From the NCBI GenBank assembly GCA_965221595.1, contig OZ244900.1, positions 3,224,001 to 3,288,000 on the forward strand: DNA of 64,000 nucleotides. Direction: 5' to 3'. Source of the stretch: JAAXGX01 sp965221595 (GTDB lineage: Bacteria; Acidobacteriota; Vicinamibacteria; Vicinamibacterales; UBA8438). The stretch's first letter is position 1; each line of letters opens with the position of its first letter. Below the pieces are notes generated by a model, which was given only the letters and a program-made list of their open reading frames with translations, had not been told where the DNA came from and did no database searches. Shown here one piece after another: positions 17,225 through 25,253 of the stretch. The position numbers and the translations under genes are program-made.

Positions 17225-17838
17225 ACGTCGAGCCCGTCGTCCCGATCTCCGCCATCGAGCACTTCGCGTACTGCCCGCGCCAATGCGCCCTCATCCACTG
17301 CGACGGCGTCTGGAGCGACAACGCCCATACTGTCCGAGGCGCTCGGGCACACCGCCGGGTCGATGGCGGGCAACCTCGTCGTGAGCGAGGACGGCTGGTG
17401 CTGCGGGCTATTCCACTCTGGTCCGAGACACTGGGACTGTCCGGCCGCGCCGACGCGGTCGAGATCGACGGCGCCGCGGTCCGCCCCGTCGAGTACAAGT
17501 CGGGCGTCCGGCACGGAGCCACCGCGGACCTTCAACTCTGCGCGCAGGCGCTTTGCCTCGAAGAGATGCTCGATGTCCGGATACCCCATGGGTACTTGTG
17601 GTACGGCGGACCGAGGCGTCGCGTGCAGGTCGATCTTGGTCCGGGGCTGCGCCGCGAAGTGCAGGACGTCATTCGGCGGATCCGAGATCAACTGCTCAGG
17701 TTCGAGCTGCCGGAGGCGCCCAACGACCAGCGCTGCGTTGAATGTCAGCTCCTCCATCACTGCCTGCCGAAACTGACGAGCGCACCGCGCAAGGTGGAGC
17801 GCTACCTGGCCCGGACCGTATTCGAATGCGCTTCTTGA
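17221..17838 (+). CDS. cas4: Cas4 RecB-like nuclease, stand-alone
   Basis: The 205-residue protein has the four cysteines of the Cas4 Fe-S cluster (YCPRQCALIH near residue 20; CVECQLLHHC near 185) and the RecB-type nuclease residues in GRADAVEI, VEYKSG and LQLCAQALCLEE. Cas4 trims prespacers and helps PAM selection during adaptation. In I-G loci it is normally fused to Cas1; here it ends with its own TGA 13 nt inside the cas1 coding region, one frame away. GTG at 17221 overlaps the csb3 stop and places the Cys motif where the family expects it; an upstream ATG at 17101 would sit deep inside csb3. Confidence 0.9.
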   Translation: MNVEPVVPISAIEHFAYCPRQCALIHCDGVWSDNAHTVRGARAHRRVDGGQPRRERGRLVLRAIPLWSETLGLSGRADAVEIDGAAVRPVEYKSGVRHGATADLQLCAQALCLEEMLDVRIPHGYLWYGGPRRRVQVDLGPGLRREVQDVIRRIRDQLLRFELPEAPNDQRCVECQLLHHCLPKLTSAPRKVERYLARTVFECAS

Positions 17839-18842
17839 GCACCGTCTATGTTCGGAATCATCGAGCCCGCGTGCAGCATCGCCGGGGGTCGCTGCTGGTG
17901 TCTACGCCCGACGGCAGCCAGCGCATCCCGCTCGAGGGCATCGATGCGGTCGTCGTGCTCGGCGCGGCGCAGATCACGACGCAGGCGCTCGACGCGTGTG
18001 TGCGTCGCGGCGTTCGCGTGGCGTCGCTTCACATGGGCGGGGCCGTCCGCTTCGTGGTCAACGGCGCGACCAGCGGCAACGTGCACTTGCGCACGGCGCT
18101 GTTCCGTACGGCTACTGACGAGGTCCAGTCACTTGCACTGGCGAAGGTGATTGTCGCGGCGAAGCTCCAGAACAGCAGGAGGGTTGTCGACCGGTGGTCG
18201 CGGGATGCGACGCAGGCACCGGAGAGGAAGCGGCTCGCTGAGCGCGGTGAACAGATCCGGCTGCGGATCGGCCGCCTGGCCGGCGCCGACACGGCGGACC
18301 ATGTCCGGGGTATCGAGGGCGATGCGGCCAGGATCTACTTCCGCGCCGTGGGTCAGGCCGTTGCGTCGTGCGACCTCGAGTTCTCGGCGCGGACGCGGCG
18401 GCCACCCCGCGATCCCGTCAACGCCATGCTCGGATTCTGCTACGGCCTGCTGGTGTCGGAGTGCATCGGCGCCGCCGAAAGCGTCGGTCTCGATTTCCAG
18501 ATGGGGTTCTTCCATCGCCCGCGAGCCGGCCGCCCGTCCCTCGCTCTCGATCTGGCCGAGGAATTGCGCGCCCTGACGGACCGGTTCGTCGTGTCGCTCG
18601 TCCGCCGCCGGCAGGTCGCAGCCGACAGCTTCGTTCGGATGCCGGGTGGCGGAGTGTACCTGAGTGACGAGGGCAGAACACGGCTGATCGAGGAATGGGA
18701 AGCCCACAAGGAAGTCGAAATCCCGCATCTGATCCTCGGTCGCCCCATAGAGCGATGGGCGCTACCGTCAGTCCAGGCCACGTTGCTTGCGCGCCACTTG
18801 CGTGGTGACCTGCCAGCGTACCCTCCGTTTGTTTTGCCGTGA
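17826..18842 (+). CDS. cas1: Cas1 integrase
   Basis: The 338-residue protein has the conserved metal-binding residues of Cas1: Glu164 in GIEGDAARIYF, His230 in FFHRPRAG and Asp242/Glu245 in LALDLAEELR. The N-terminal beta domain (FLSTVYVRNHRARVQHRRG, IPLEGIDAVVVLG) is also typical. With Cas2 it inserts spacers at the leader end of the array. ATG at 17826 lies 13 nt inside the cas4 frame. The cas1 frame is open back to 17742, so a -1 shift inside cas4 would join the two proteins, but I see no slippery heptamer in that stretch. Confidence 0.93.
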   Translation: MRFLSTVYVRNHRARVQHRRGSLLVSTPDGSQRIPLEGIDAVVVLGAAQITTQALDACVRRGVRVASLHMGGAVRFVVNGATSGNVHLRTALFRTATDEVQSLALAKVIVAAKLQNSRRVVDRWSRDATQAPERKRLAERGEQIRLRIGRLAGADTADHVRGIEGDAARIYFRAVGQAVASCDLEFSARTRRPPRDPVNAMLGFCYGLLVSECIGAAESVGLDFQMGFFHRPRAGRPSLALDLAEELRALTDRFVVSLVRRRQVAADSFVRMPGGGVYLSDEGRTRLIEEWEAHKEVEIPHLILGRPIERWALPSVQATLLARHLRGDLPAYPPFVLP

Positions 18843-18846
18843 AGCG

Positions 18847-19137
18847 ATGGATGTCCTGATCACCTACGACATCGCCGACACGGAGGGAGCCGGGTCAACG
18901 CGGCTCCGACGGATCGCGGATGTTTGCGGCAAGTACGGCCAGCGGGTACAGTTCTCTGTCTTCGAGTGCCGACTCTCCGCAGCAAGGTTGGCTCGGTTGA
19001 TCGGCGAGGTTCAAGACGTCATCGACCGCCGACGCGATTCCGTGATCGTGTATCGCTTCGCCAGCCGAATTGAAGACGCCACGCTGCGCATCGGCCGAAA
19101 CCAGAGTCACCGACTCGGTCAGCCTTGGTTAGTTTGA
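18847..19137 (+). CDS. cas2: Cas2
   Basis: The 96-residue ferredoxin-like protein starts MDVLITYDIADTEG, with the conserved Asp of beta-strand 1, and continues RRIADVCGKYGQRVQFSVFE, the hallmark Cas2 block. It dimerises and bridges two Cas1 dimers. It begins 4 nt after the cas1 stop and is the last cas gene before the array, which fits a leader immediately downstream. Confidence 0.93.
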   Translation: MDVLITYDIADTEGAGSTRLRRIADVCGKYGQRVQFSVFECRLSAARLARLIGEVQDVIDRRRDSVIVYRFASRIEDATLRIGRNQSHRLGQPWLV

Positions 19138-19289
19138 CCCTCTGCGAACCCCCGGTGATTCCAATCCCGTCGCCGTGTTGAGCACCCAAGCGAGGTGAAA
19201 TCAACCGCAGATGCGTCCAACCGGCATCCCAACCGTCCTCCCAATCGGACAGTTTCGCCACTCACCGCCTCGCGCATGGCAAAATAGCA
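19138..19289 (+). promoter_or_regulatory. Probable CRISPR leader
   Basis: These 152 bp between the cas2 stop and the first repeat contain no gene and should carry the array promoter and integration signals if transcription runs with the cas genes. The end is A-rich (CAAAATAGCA just before the repeat). At 19169-19183 GTCGCCGTGTTGAGC joins the start and end of the repeat with the middle missing. Confidence 0.6.
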
Positions 19290-20223
19290 GTGTCGCCGGG
19301 GTTCTCGCCCCGGCCTTCGTTGAGCGGTGACCGGCGCAGCGCTGCCGGTCGCACGAGTCGGAGTGTCGCCGGGGTTCTCGCCCCGGCCTTCGTTGAGCGA
19401 TGGCGAACAGGTCGTCCACCCCGTCGCCGGCGTCGAGGTGTCGCCGGGGTTCTCGCCCCGGCCTTCGTTGAGCGACGTGGAGTCTCTCGGATGTTCGCTT
19501 GTCAGCATGAACAAGTGTCGCCGGGGTTCTCGCCCCGGCCTTCGTTGAGCGGGTGGAAAGTCACGGCATACCACGCTCCTAGCCTGGATGTGTCGCCGGG
19601 GTTCTCGCCCCGGCCTTCGTTGAGCGTGATCGGTTCCGGCCCAGGAAGATCCGTCAATCACCGGTGTCGCCGGGGTTCTCGCCCCGGCCTTCGTTGAGCG
19701 GAGGCCTAGCAAGGGACCACCTGCGCCCGGCGCCAGGTGTCGCCGGGGTTCTCGCCCCGGCCTTCGTTGAGCGCGGGGTGGCATGGTCGCCGAGCGGGAA
19801 GTCCATGCCCACGTGTCGCCGGGGTTCTCGCCCCGGCCTTCGTTGAGCGTGGACAGGATGAACCGGTCTACCAGTTGGTCATCAATGTGTCGCCGGGGTT
19901 CTCGCCCCGGCCTTCGTTGAGCGGACGCGAGCCGGAGCTTGAGCGTGTGTTTGATTTCGAGGTGTCGCCGGGGTTCTCGCCCCGGCCTTCGTTGAGCGGC
20001 CTAGACCTAGTGGTCGATAGTCGATACTGTTGCGGTGTCGCCGGGGTTCTCGCCCCGGCCTTCGTTGAGCGCCTTTCGAGGACGACCGCGCTTCGCCTTC
20101 GGCTCCTCCGCGTGTCGCCGGGGTTCTCGCCCCGGCCTTCGTTGAGCGGGCGAGACTGTGTCGGAGTTTGTGTCGATGCTCGCTACGTGTCGCCGGGGTT
20201 CTCGCCCCGGCCTTCGTTGAGCG
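19290..20223 (+). CRISPR. CRISPR array, 13 repeats of 37 bp and 12 spacers
   Basis: Repeats start at 19290, 19363, 19438, 19515, 19590, 19664, 19737, 19813, 19887, 19962, 20035, 20112 and 20187; all 13 read identically. Each begins GTGTCGCC and ends TTCGTTGAGCG; because every copy is followed by G, 36 or 37 bp are both possible. The centre forms a 7-bp stem, GCCGGGG against CCCCGGC, with a 6-nt loop, suited to cleavage by a Cas6-like enzyme. Spacers are 36-40 bp and all differ. The last repeat is not degenerate, so orientation rests on the cas2-leader side. No spacer was matched to a target here; a protospacer search was not possible. Confidence 0.98.
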
Positions 20224-20367
20224 GAGCAGCCGGTTGCTCTGGAACACCAGCGGCCCGCCGGTGCCGGCCGGCCGAGCGGCGGCGAGGATCTGTTCAGCCC
20301 AGCGTGTCAGCGGCCCTCGGTGCTCACGCTTCGCCTTGGAGACGGTGATCCCCGTCGACGGCTAGCA

Positions 20368-21369
20368 CTAGCCGCGCCGCTCGGGCACAGTGCCCAGTGC
20401 GCGGCCCACGCCTTCGAGCAGGCGCGTCGTCGCCTCCGACGGCACGAGCTGCTCGCGGGCGAGGAACTCCAGCACTGCGACGACCTGGGCGCCGCGCACG
20501 ACCGGTACGCCGCAGGCGCCGCGGAGCCCGGGCAGGCTCGTGCGGCGCGCGGCGGGGAACGTCGGGTCGCTCTCGGTGTTGGGGACCCAGACGACGCGTC
20601 CGGCCTGCAGGACGCGCCCGGCCAACCCCTCGCCCCGCGCCGGCCGCTCGGCCGCCAGCGCCGCCTGCAGCGGCTGCAGGTTCTCGTCGTCGACCACCAG
20701 GGTCTCGGGACACGCCTCCAGCGCGCTGCCGTCGTCCACTACTCGCCAGGCGAAGCCCGCCGGCCAGCCTGCCCAGCCGCAGACCCGCTCGTTGATGAGC
20801 CGCGCTCCGGCCTCGAACGAGTCGGCCTCGGTCGCAATCGCCAGCGCCGCCTGCAGAAGCGCCAGCTCGGCTGAACGGCCGTCGATCTGCGCGTCGCGCT
20901 CGGCCAGCGCCGCGGCGGCTTCGTGCGCGGCGGTGACGTCGGTGTACAGCATCAGCGTCTCGCCGCCGTCGGACGGGCCAATCCGCATTTCGAGCCAGCG
21001 GCCGTCGGCGGTACGCACCACGTCGCAGGTCTCCGCGCGGGCGCCCGCCAGCCGTGCCTGCACCCAGGCCTCGACCTCCGCCTCGGGCACCTGGACCAGT
21101 CCGCGGGCGACGGTGGCGCGCACCAGGTCTTCCAGCGCCAGACCCGGCCGCAGTGGCAGGTCCGGGTGGAACTCGCGGAAGCGCGGATTGCACGCCAGCA
21201 GGCGGCCGTCCGCGCTCCAGGCTGCGAGGCCGGCGGCGCGCCCGGCCAGCACCGTCGCCAGCCGCGCCCCGAGGCGCGCAGCGTGGTCGCGGGCTGCGTG
21301 CAGCCGGCGCGCCAGCAGGAACGCCGCCGCCGCCAGCGCCAGCACGCCCGGCGTCCAGAAGAGCCACAT
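20368..21369 (-). CDS. Membrane-anchored PAS-GAF sensor protein without output domain
   Basis: The 333-residue protein starts with one hydrophobic helix (MWLFWTPGVLALAAAAFLLA). A PAS-like domain follows (about residues 40-155: GLAAWSADGRLLACNPRFRE, RWLEMRIGPSDGGETLMLYTDVT), then a short coiled segment, then a GAF domain (about 170-325: LQAALAIATEADSFEAGARL, GLAGRVLQAGRVVWVPN, GVPVVRGAQVVAVLEF). No kinase, cyclase or HTH domain is present, so signalling would need a partner. ATG at 21369 places the helix at the N-terminus; a TTG three codons upstream is possible. It is convergent with the CRISPR array and probably unrelated to it. Confidence 0.7.
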   Translation of the reverse strand: MWLFWTPGVLALAAAAFLLARRLHAARDHAARLGARLATVLAGRAAGLAAWSADGRLLACNPRFREFHPDLPLRPGLALEDLVRATVARGLVQVPEAEVEAWVQARLAGARAETCDVVRTADGRWLEMRIGPSDGGETLMLYTDVTAAHEAAAALAERDAQIDGRSAELALLQAALAIATEADSFEAGARLINERVCGWAGWPAGFAWRVVDDGSALEACPETLVVDDENLQPLQAALAAERPARGEGLAGRVLQAGRVVWVPNTESDPTFPAARRTSLPGLRGACGVPVVRGAQVVAVLEFLAREQLVPSEATTRLLEGVGRALGTVPERRG

Positions 21370-21379
21370 GGGAGGCAAT

Positions 21380-21547
21380 GCTAGCAGCCCGGGACAAAAG
21401 TCCCCGCTGCATTCGACGGGCGCTGCATCCCGCCTGACTGCGTTGCTCCTCGGTCGAATATGACCAATATGCTCCCTCGTCGCGCCTTGCCAGGCGGGCG
21501 CCTCGCCCGTCTCGGTGCAACGCGGGGTTTCGCCCCGGGCTGCTAGC
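21380..21547. repeat. 168-bp element with 14-bp terminal inverted repeats (MITE-like), copy 1
   Basis: GCTAGCAGCCCGGG at the left and CCCGGGCTGCTAGC at the right are exact inverted repeats. The interior matches, in reverse orientation and by eye at roughly 85% or better, the segment at 34349-34488. No open frame in it looks like a gene. It sits between two divergent genes and separates the PAS-GAF start from the next promoter. Confidence 0.7.
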
Positions 21548-21564
21548 AGCCCGCGACGCGGGTG

Positions 21565-21593
21565 TTGACAAGGGGCGGCCGGACTCGTAGGTT
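21565..21593 (+). promoter_or_regulatory. Sigma-70-type promoter with start codon at the expected transcript start
   Basis: A consensus TTGACA (21565-21570), a 17-bp spacer and TAGGTT (21588-21593) are followed by 7 nt and the ATG at 21601. The transcript would begin at or next to the start codon. Confidence 0.65.
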
Positions 21594-21600
21594 GAAGGGG

Positions 21601-21996
21601 ATGGCGTTCCTTGCCGCGCTGGCGCTCGCGCTCGTCCTGCTGCCGGCCGCCCCCGCGCTGGCGAGCGGCGGGCAGGCCGCGGACGACGGCGGCTCGTTCG
21701 ATGCCGCGGCGCTGCCGGTCTCCATCGACCGCATCCGGCGGCAGCTCGACCGGCTGCCCGTTGGCGACGACGCCGGCGACATGCTGCGGCTGCGCTTCTA
21801 CGTGCGGGTGAGCGCGCCGGCGCCGGAGGCCGTGGTGCTCAACGTCTTCGACGGGTTCGACCTGCGCAACGCCCCGCCGCGCTACGGCTCACCCGTGCAC
21901 AGCGAGATGCGCGCGCTGATGACGCCGAGCCGCCTCCGCTTCCGCAACGGCACGCCGGCCGTCTCGCTCGGCAACCTGTTCTCGTGGGGGCGCTGA
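21601..21996 (+). CDS. Small secreted protein of unknown function
   Basis: The 131-residue product has a clear signal peptide (MAFLAALALALVLLPAAPALA). The mature part contains SIDRIRRQLDRLP, LRLRFYVRVSAPAPEAVVLN and VHSEMRALMTPSRLRF. I do not recognise a family. ATG at 21601 is chosen because the signal peptide begins there and a well-formed promoter ends 7 nt upstream; a GTG at 21562 would lie inside that promoter. It is a single-gene unit between the repeat element and the convergent lacD pair. Confidence 0.65.
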   Translation: MAFLAALALALVLLPAAPALASGGQAADDGGSFDAAALPVSIDRIRRQLDRLPVGDDAGDMLRLRFYVRVSAPAPEAVVLNVFDGFDLRNAPPRYGSPVHSEMRALMTPSRLRFRNGTPAVSLGNLFSWGR

Positions 21997-22024
21997 CCCC
22001 GGGGTCAGGCCGTCAGCCCGGCAC

Positions 22025-22285
22025 CTAGTCCGCTTCGTTCGGGACAGTCCACCGCCGGAGCGGCACCGACACGAGTAGGTATTTGCGGCGCAGCGCCACG
22101 ACGTGCGCCGCGTAGGCCGGGCGGGGAATCTCGCCCCGCACGTGGCGCGCCCGCAGGCGCCGCAGCTCGAACCGGTAGAGATCGTTGACGTACTCGTGCA
22201 CGAGCTCGGGCCGCGTCCGCGGCGTGGGCCGCACCCCGTGGGCCGCGAGGGCGGCGAGCACCTGCGGGCGGTAGCGGAACGTCAC
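22025..22285 (-). CDS. Small conserved-looking basic protein, coupled to lacD
   Basis: An 86-residue basic protein (VTFRYRPQVLAALAAHGVRP, VHEYVNDLYRFELRRLRARH, VALRRKYLLVSVPLRRW). Its GTG start overlaps the lacD stop (GTGA), so the two are translationally coupled. The regular helices and Arg/Tyr pattern look like a real protein rather than a chance frame. I have no function for it; coupling suggests it accompanies the aldolase or is simply the operon tail. Confidence 0.6.
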   Translation of the reverse strand: MTFRYRPQVLAALAAHGVRPTPRTRPELVHEYVNDLYRFELRRLRARHVRGEIPRPAYAAHVVALRRKYLLVSVPLRRWTVPNEAD

Positions 22286-23295
22286 GCGCCGGTCAGCAAT
22301 GCATCGGCCGAAGCCGCCCCGAACGCATCGAACCAGGGCTTGGCCCGGGTCAGCCGCTCGTTGACGTTGCCGATGTTCTCCACCCCTTCGCCTTCGAGCC
22401 AGCGGCGGAACGCGCCGACGCCCTCGCGCGCATAGACTGGGATGCCATCCTTCCAGGTCGCGCGCCCGCAGAGCACGCCGGCCCAGGAGACCCCCGATTC
22501 GGCTGCCAGCTCGAGCGATTCGGTGAACTCGGCGTTGCTCACGCCGGCCGACAGGTAGATGAACGGCTTCGTCGCGACGCCCGCCGCGGCGCGGAAGTGG
22601 TCGAGCGCCTCCGCTCGGGTGTACGCCGCCTCGCCGCTGAAGCTGCGGGCACCCGCGACGAACTTCATGTTGACGGGCACCTCCACCTTCATCACGTCGA
22701 CCCCGTAGCGGTCCTTCGTGAACTCCTCCATGCTGGCCGTCACCACGCGCGGCTTGACGCGCGCGAACTCGGGCCCCTTCTCGTCGCCACCCGCCGGGTC
22801 GTAGCCGACGAACTCGAGGAAGAACGGAATGTCGTTGGTGCGGCACTCGTCGCCGATGCGCTCGACCCAGGCGTGCTTCTCCTCGTTGACCGCGGCCGTG
22901 TCGAACGGCGTGTAGTAGAGCAGCACCTTGACGCAGTCGGCCCCGGCCTCCTTCAGACGCCGGACCGACCAGTGGCTCAGCAGGTCGGGGAGCCGCCCCG
23001 GCCGGGTGTTGTCGTAGCCGCTCTGCTCGTACGCGAGCAGCAGGCCGGCGTTGTCGCTGCGCTGGCGGGAGGGCCCGATGCCCCACTGCGGGTCGAGCAG
23101 AATCGCCGAGGCGTGCGGCGTCAGCACCTCGGTGACCGCCGCCTTGAACTCCTCCATCATGGCGTCGGTGACCTCGCGCCCCCCGGCCTTTGCCAGCGCC
23201 TTCTTGAGCGACCCCCGCTGGTCCATCGCCGCCGCGCCGATCGTCCCCGCAGCGGTCGACACCGCCTTCATCCCGGCCAGCTTCCCTGGTGTCAT
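22282..23295 (-). CDS. lacD: Tagatose 1,6-bisphosphate aldolase family (LacD-like)
   Basis: The 337-residue class I aldolase shows the LacD/AroA-type barrel: LDPQWGIG, DCVKVLLYYTPFD, IPFFLEFVGYD and VDVMKVEVPVN, in which the Lys is expected to form the Schiff base, then PFIYLSAGVSNAEF. LacD splits tagatose 1,6-bisphosphate to dihydroxyacetone phosphate and glyceraldehyde 3-phosphate; relatives act on other keto-sugar phosphates or sulfo-sugars, so the substrate is not settled. ATG at 23295 has AGGGGAG upstream, and TACAAT at 23334-23329 (minus strand) is a plausible -10 box. No other lactose/tagatose gene is nearby. Confidence 0.82.
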   Translation of the reverse strand: MTPGKLAGMKAVSTAAGTIGAAAMDQRGSLKKALAKAGGREVTDAMMEEFKAAVTEVLTPHASAILLDPQWGIGPSRQRSDNAGLLLAYEQSGYDNTRPGRLPDLLSHWSVRRLKEAGADCVKVLLYYTPFDTAAVNEEKHAWVERIGDECRTNDIPFFLEFVGYDPAGGDEKGPEFARVKPRVVTASMEEFTKDRYGVDVMKVEVPVNMKFVAGARSFSGEAAYTRAEALDHFRAAAGVATKPFIYLSAGVSNAEFTESLELAAESGVSWAGVLCGRATWKDGIPVYAREGVGAFRRWLEGEGVENIGNVNERLTRAKPWFDAFGAASADALLTGA

Positions 23296-23434
23296 TGCGC
23301 GTCTGCTCCCCTGCTCCGCAAAACCTCCATTGTAGCCGGTTCCGGTTCGTGCCTCTCTGCTCGAACCGCGCGCCGGCACGCGGGTACAGCTCAGGACGAG
23401 CCGCTGCTCGACACGAGCGGAAAGCCGGTCCGGG

Positions 23435-25153
23435 TCAGTAGCCCAGGGCGGTGCTGCCGGGGGCGCGTCGGTCGGGCGCGCCCGCGAGGCGGCCGGTCGC
23501 GGCGTCGTGCACGATAGCCTGCACCACGCCCTGGCGCTCGCGCTCCGTCAGCGTGTGGCCGAGCGCCGCCAGCCGCGCCCGCGTCCCGGCGGCGAAGCCG
23601 CCGCGCTCGTGGACTAGCCGGTCCGGCAGCCACTGATGATGGAAGCGCGGCGCGTTGACGGCGGCGTCGACGTCCAGCCCGAAGTCGACCACGTTGACGA
23701 TGGTCTGCAGCACCGTGTTGATGATCGTCCGCCCGCCGGGGCTGCCGGTCACCAGCAGCAGCCGGCCGTCGCGGGCCACGATGGTCGGTGTCATGCTCGA
23801 CAGCATCCGCTTGCCCGGCGCGGCCAGGTTCGGCGGCGTGCCGATGAGCCCCGCGGCCGTCGTCAGCCCCGGCGCGGGGTTGAAGTCGCCCATCTCGTTG
23901 TTGAGCAGGAACCCGGCGCCCGGCACGACGATCTTCGAGCCGTAGCGCTGCTCCAGCGTGTAGGTGAGCGCCACGGCCTGCCGCTCGGCGTCCACGACGG
24001 ACAGGTGCGTGGTCTCGTCGCCGACGCGCGGCCAGACGAACGACGTGGGCGACGAGCGCGAGGCCTGCTGCGGGTCGATGGACCGTCGCAGCCGCGCGGC
24101 GTAGTCCTTCGAGAGCAGCCGCGACAGCGGTAGCGCCGGGTTGAAATCGGGGTCGCCGAGGTGCTGCGCGCGGTCGGCGTAGGCCCGCCGCATGGTCTCG
24201 GCCATCAGGTGCACCGTGCGCGCCGCGTTGTGCCCCGCGGCCGCGAGGTCGAAGCCCTCGAGCACGTTGAGCATTTCGATGAGCACCGTCCCGCCCGAGC
24301 TGGGCGGCGGCATCGAGAGGATGTCGTGGCCGCGGTAGGTGCCGTGCACGGGCTCACGCCGGACCGCGCGGTAGGCCGCCAGATCGTCCGTCGTGATGAG
24401 GCCGCCGTTGGCCCGCATCTCGCGGGCGACGAGCTCGGCCGTCGGCCCGCGATAGAACCCGTCGGGCCCCGCGTCGGCGATGCGCTCCAGCGTCCGCGCC
24501 AGGTCCGGCTGCCGCAGCGTCTCGCCCGCGGCGTAGGGCGCGCCGTTGCGCGTGAACTGCGCCACCGACGCCGGATAGCGACGCATGGCCGGGAGCACGG
24601 CGGCGAGCGACCGGGCCAGGTGCGCCGGCACCGCAAACCCGTCGCGGGCCAGGGCGATCGCCGGCTCGAGCAGGCGCCGCCAGGGCAGCTGCCCGCGCTC
24701 CGACCAGGCCAGATGCAGGCCGGCCACGGTGCCCGGCACGCCGACGGCGACATGGCTGTCGTGGTGCCTGGCCGCGTCGTACTCCCCGTCCACCAGGAAC
24801 ATCTCCGCGCTCGCCGCCGCCGGCGCGGTCTCGCGGAAGTCGTAGGCCGCGGACGGGCCGGCGGGCGGGCGGACGATCATGAAGCCGCCGCCGCCGATGT
24901 TGCCCGCCTGCGGATGGGTCACCGCCAGCGCGAAGGCTGTCGCGACGGCGGCGTCCACGGCCGAGCCGCCCGCCTGCAGCACGTCCAGGCCGGCCCGTGC
25001 CGCGTGCGGCTCCTGGGCCGACACCATGCCGCCGCGCGCCTCGACGATCTGGGCGCGGGCGGCCGCCGGCGCGAGCGCGAGCAGCGCCGCCGCGAGTATC
25101 CCCGCAGGCACCGCCGCTGCCCGCGCCCAGGCGGTCCCGAATCGACTCGTCAC
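23435..25153 (-). CDS. ggt: Gamma-glutamyltransferase (secreted)
   Basis: The 572-residue precursor has a signal peptide (MTSRFGTAWARAAAVPAGIL, then an Ala-rich core ending ARAQ) and the Ntn-hydrolase fold: MVSAQEPHAARAGLDVLQAG, GGSAVDAAVA, GNIGGGGFMIV in the large chain and GDETTHLSVVD at the autocleavage site, where the first Thr of TTH is the expected new N-terminal nucleophile. PPPSSGGTVLIEMLN and SMTPTIV belong to the donor pocket. It hydrolyses or transfers the gamma-glutamyl group of glutathione-like peptides in the periplasm. GTG at 25153 is chosen because GAGGGGAGG lies 7 nt upstream and the signal peptide follows. It is divergent from the TAXI transporter. Confidence 0.92.
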   Translation of the reverse strand: MTSRFGTAWARAAAVPAGILAAALLALAPAAARAQIVEARGGMVSAQEPHAARAGLDVLQAGGSAVDAAVATAFALAVTHPQAGNIGGGGFMIVRPPAGPSAAYDFRETAPAAASAEMFLVDGEYDAARHHDSHVAVGVPGTVAGLHLAWSERGQLPWRRLLEPAIALARDGFAVPAHLARSLAAVLPAMRRYPASVAQFTRNGAPYAAGETLRQPDLARTLERIADAGPDGFYRGPTAELVAREMRANGGLITTDDLAAYRAVRREPVHGTYRGHDILSMPPPSSGGTVLIEMLNVLEGFDLAAAGHNAARTVHLMAETMRRAYADRAQHLGDPDFNPALPLSRLLSKDYAARLRRSIDPQQASRSSPTSFVWPRVGDETTHLSVVDAERQAVALTYTLEQRYGSKIVVPGAGFLLNNEMGDFNPAPGLTTAAGLIGTPPNLAAPGKRMLSSMTPTIVARDGRLLLVTGSPGGRTIINTVLQTIVNVVDFGLDVDAAVNAPRFHHQWLPDRLVHERGGFAAGTRARLAALGHTLTERERQGVVQAIVHDAATGRLAGAPDRRAPGSTALGY

Positions 25154-25218
25154 CTCGCTGCCCTCCCCTCGCTGCGCATCCATCATACGGCGGGCGGGCG
25201 GGCGCCCTGAACCCGTGG

Positions 25219-25246
25219 TTGCATGCGCGCGCGCGGGGAGTAAGAT
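25219..25246 (+). promoter_or_regulatory. Candidate promoter of the TAXI-TRAP-ggt operon
   Basis: TTGCAT (25219-25224), a 16-bp spacer and TAAGAT (25241-25246) end 7 nt before the GTG start at 25254. The geometry predicts a transcript that starts at or next to the codon. Confidence 0.5.
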
Positions 25247-25253
25247 CAGGCTC

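Noticed and set aside
17742..17838. Programmed -1 frameshift joining cas4 and cas1
   Set aside because: Geometry allows it, but no slippery heptamer or clear downstream structure was seen, so it is not annotated as a feature.
19290..20223. Open frames on both strands through the CRISPR array encoding SPGFSPRPSLS or NEGRGENPGD peptides
   Set aside because: They are translations of the 37-bp repeat and spacers and do not represent genes.
20224..20367. Possible degenerate repeats after the array
   Set aside because: No repeat-like sequence found in these 144 bp; the array ends with an intact repeat.
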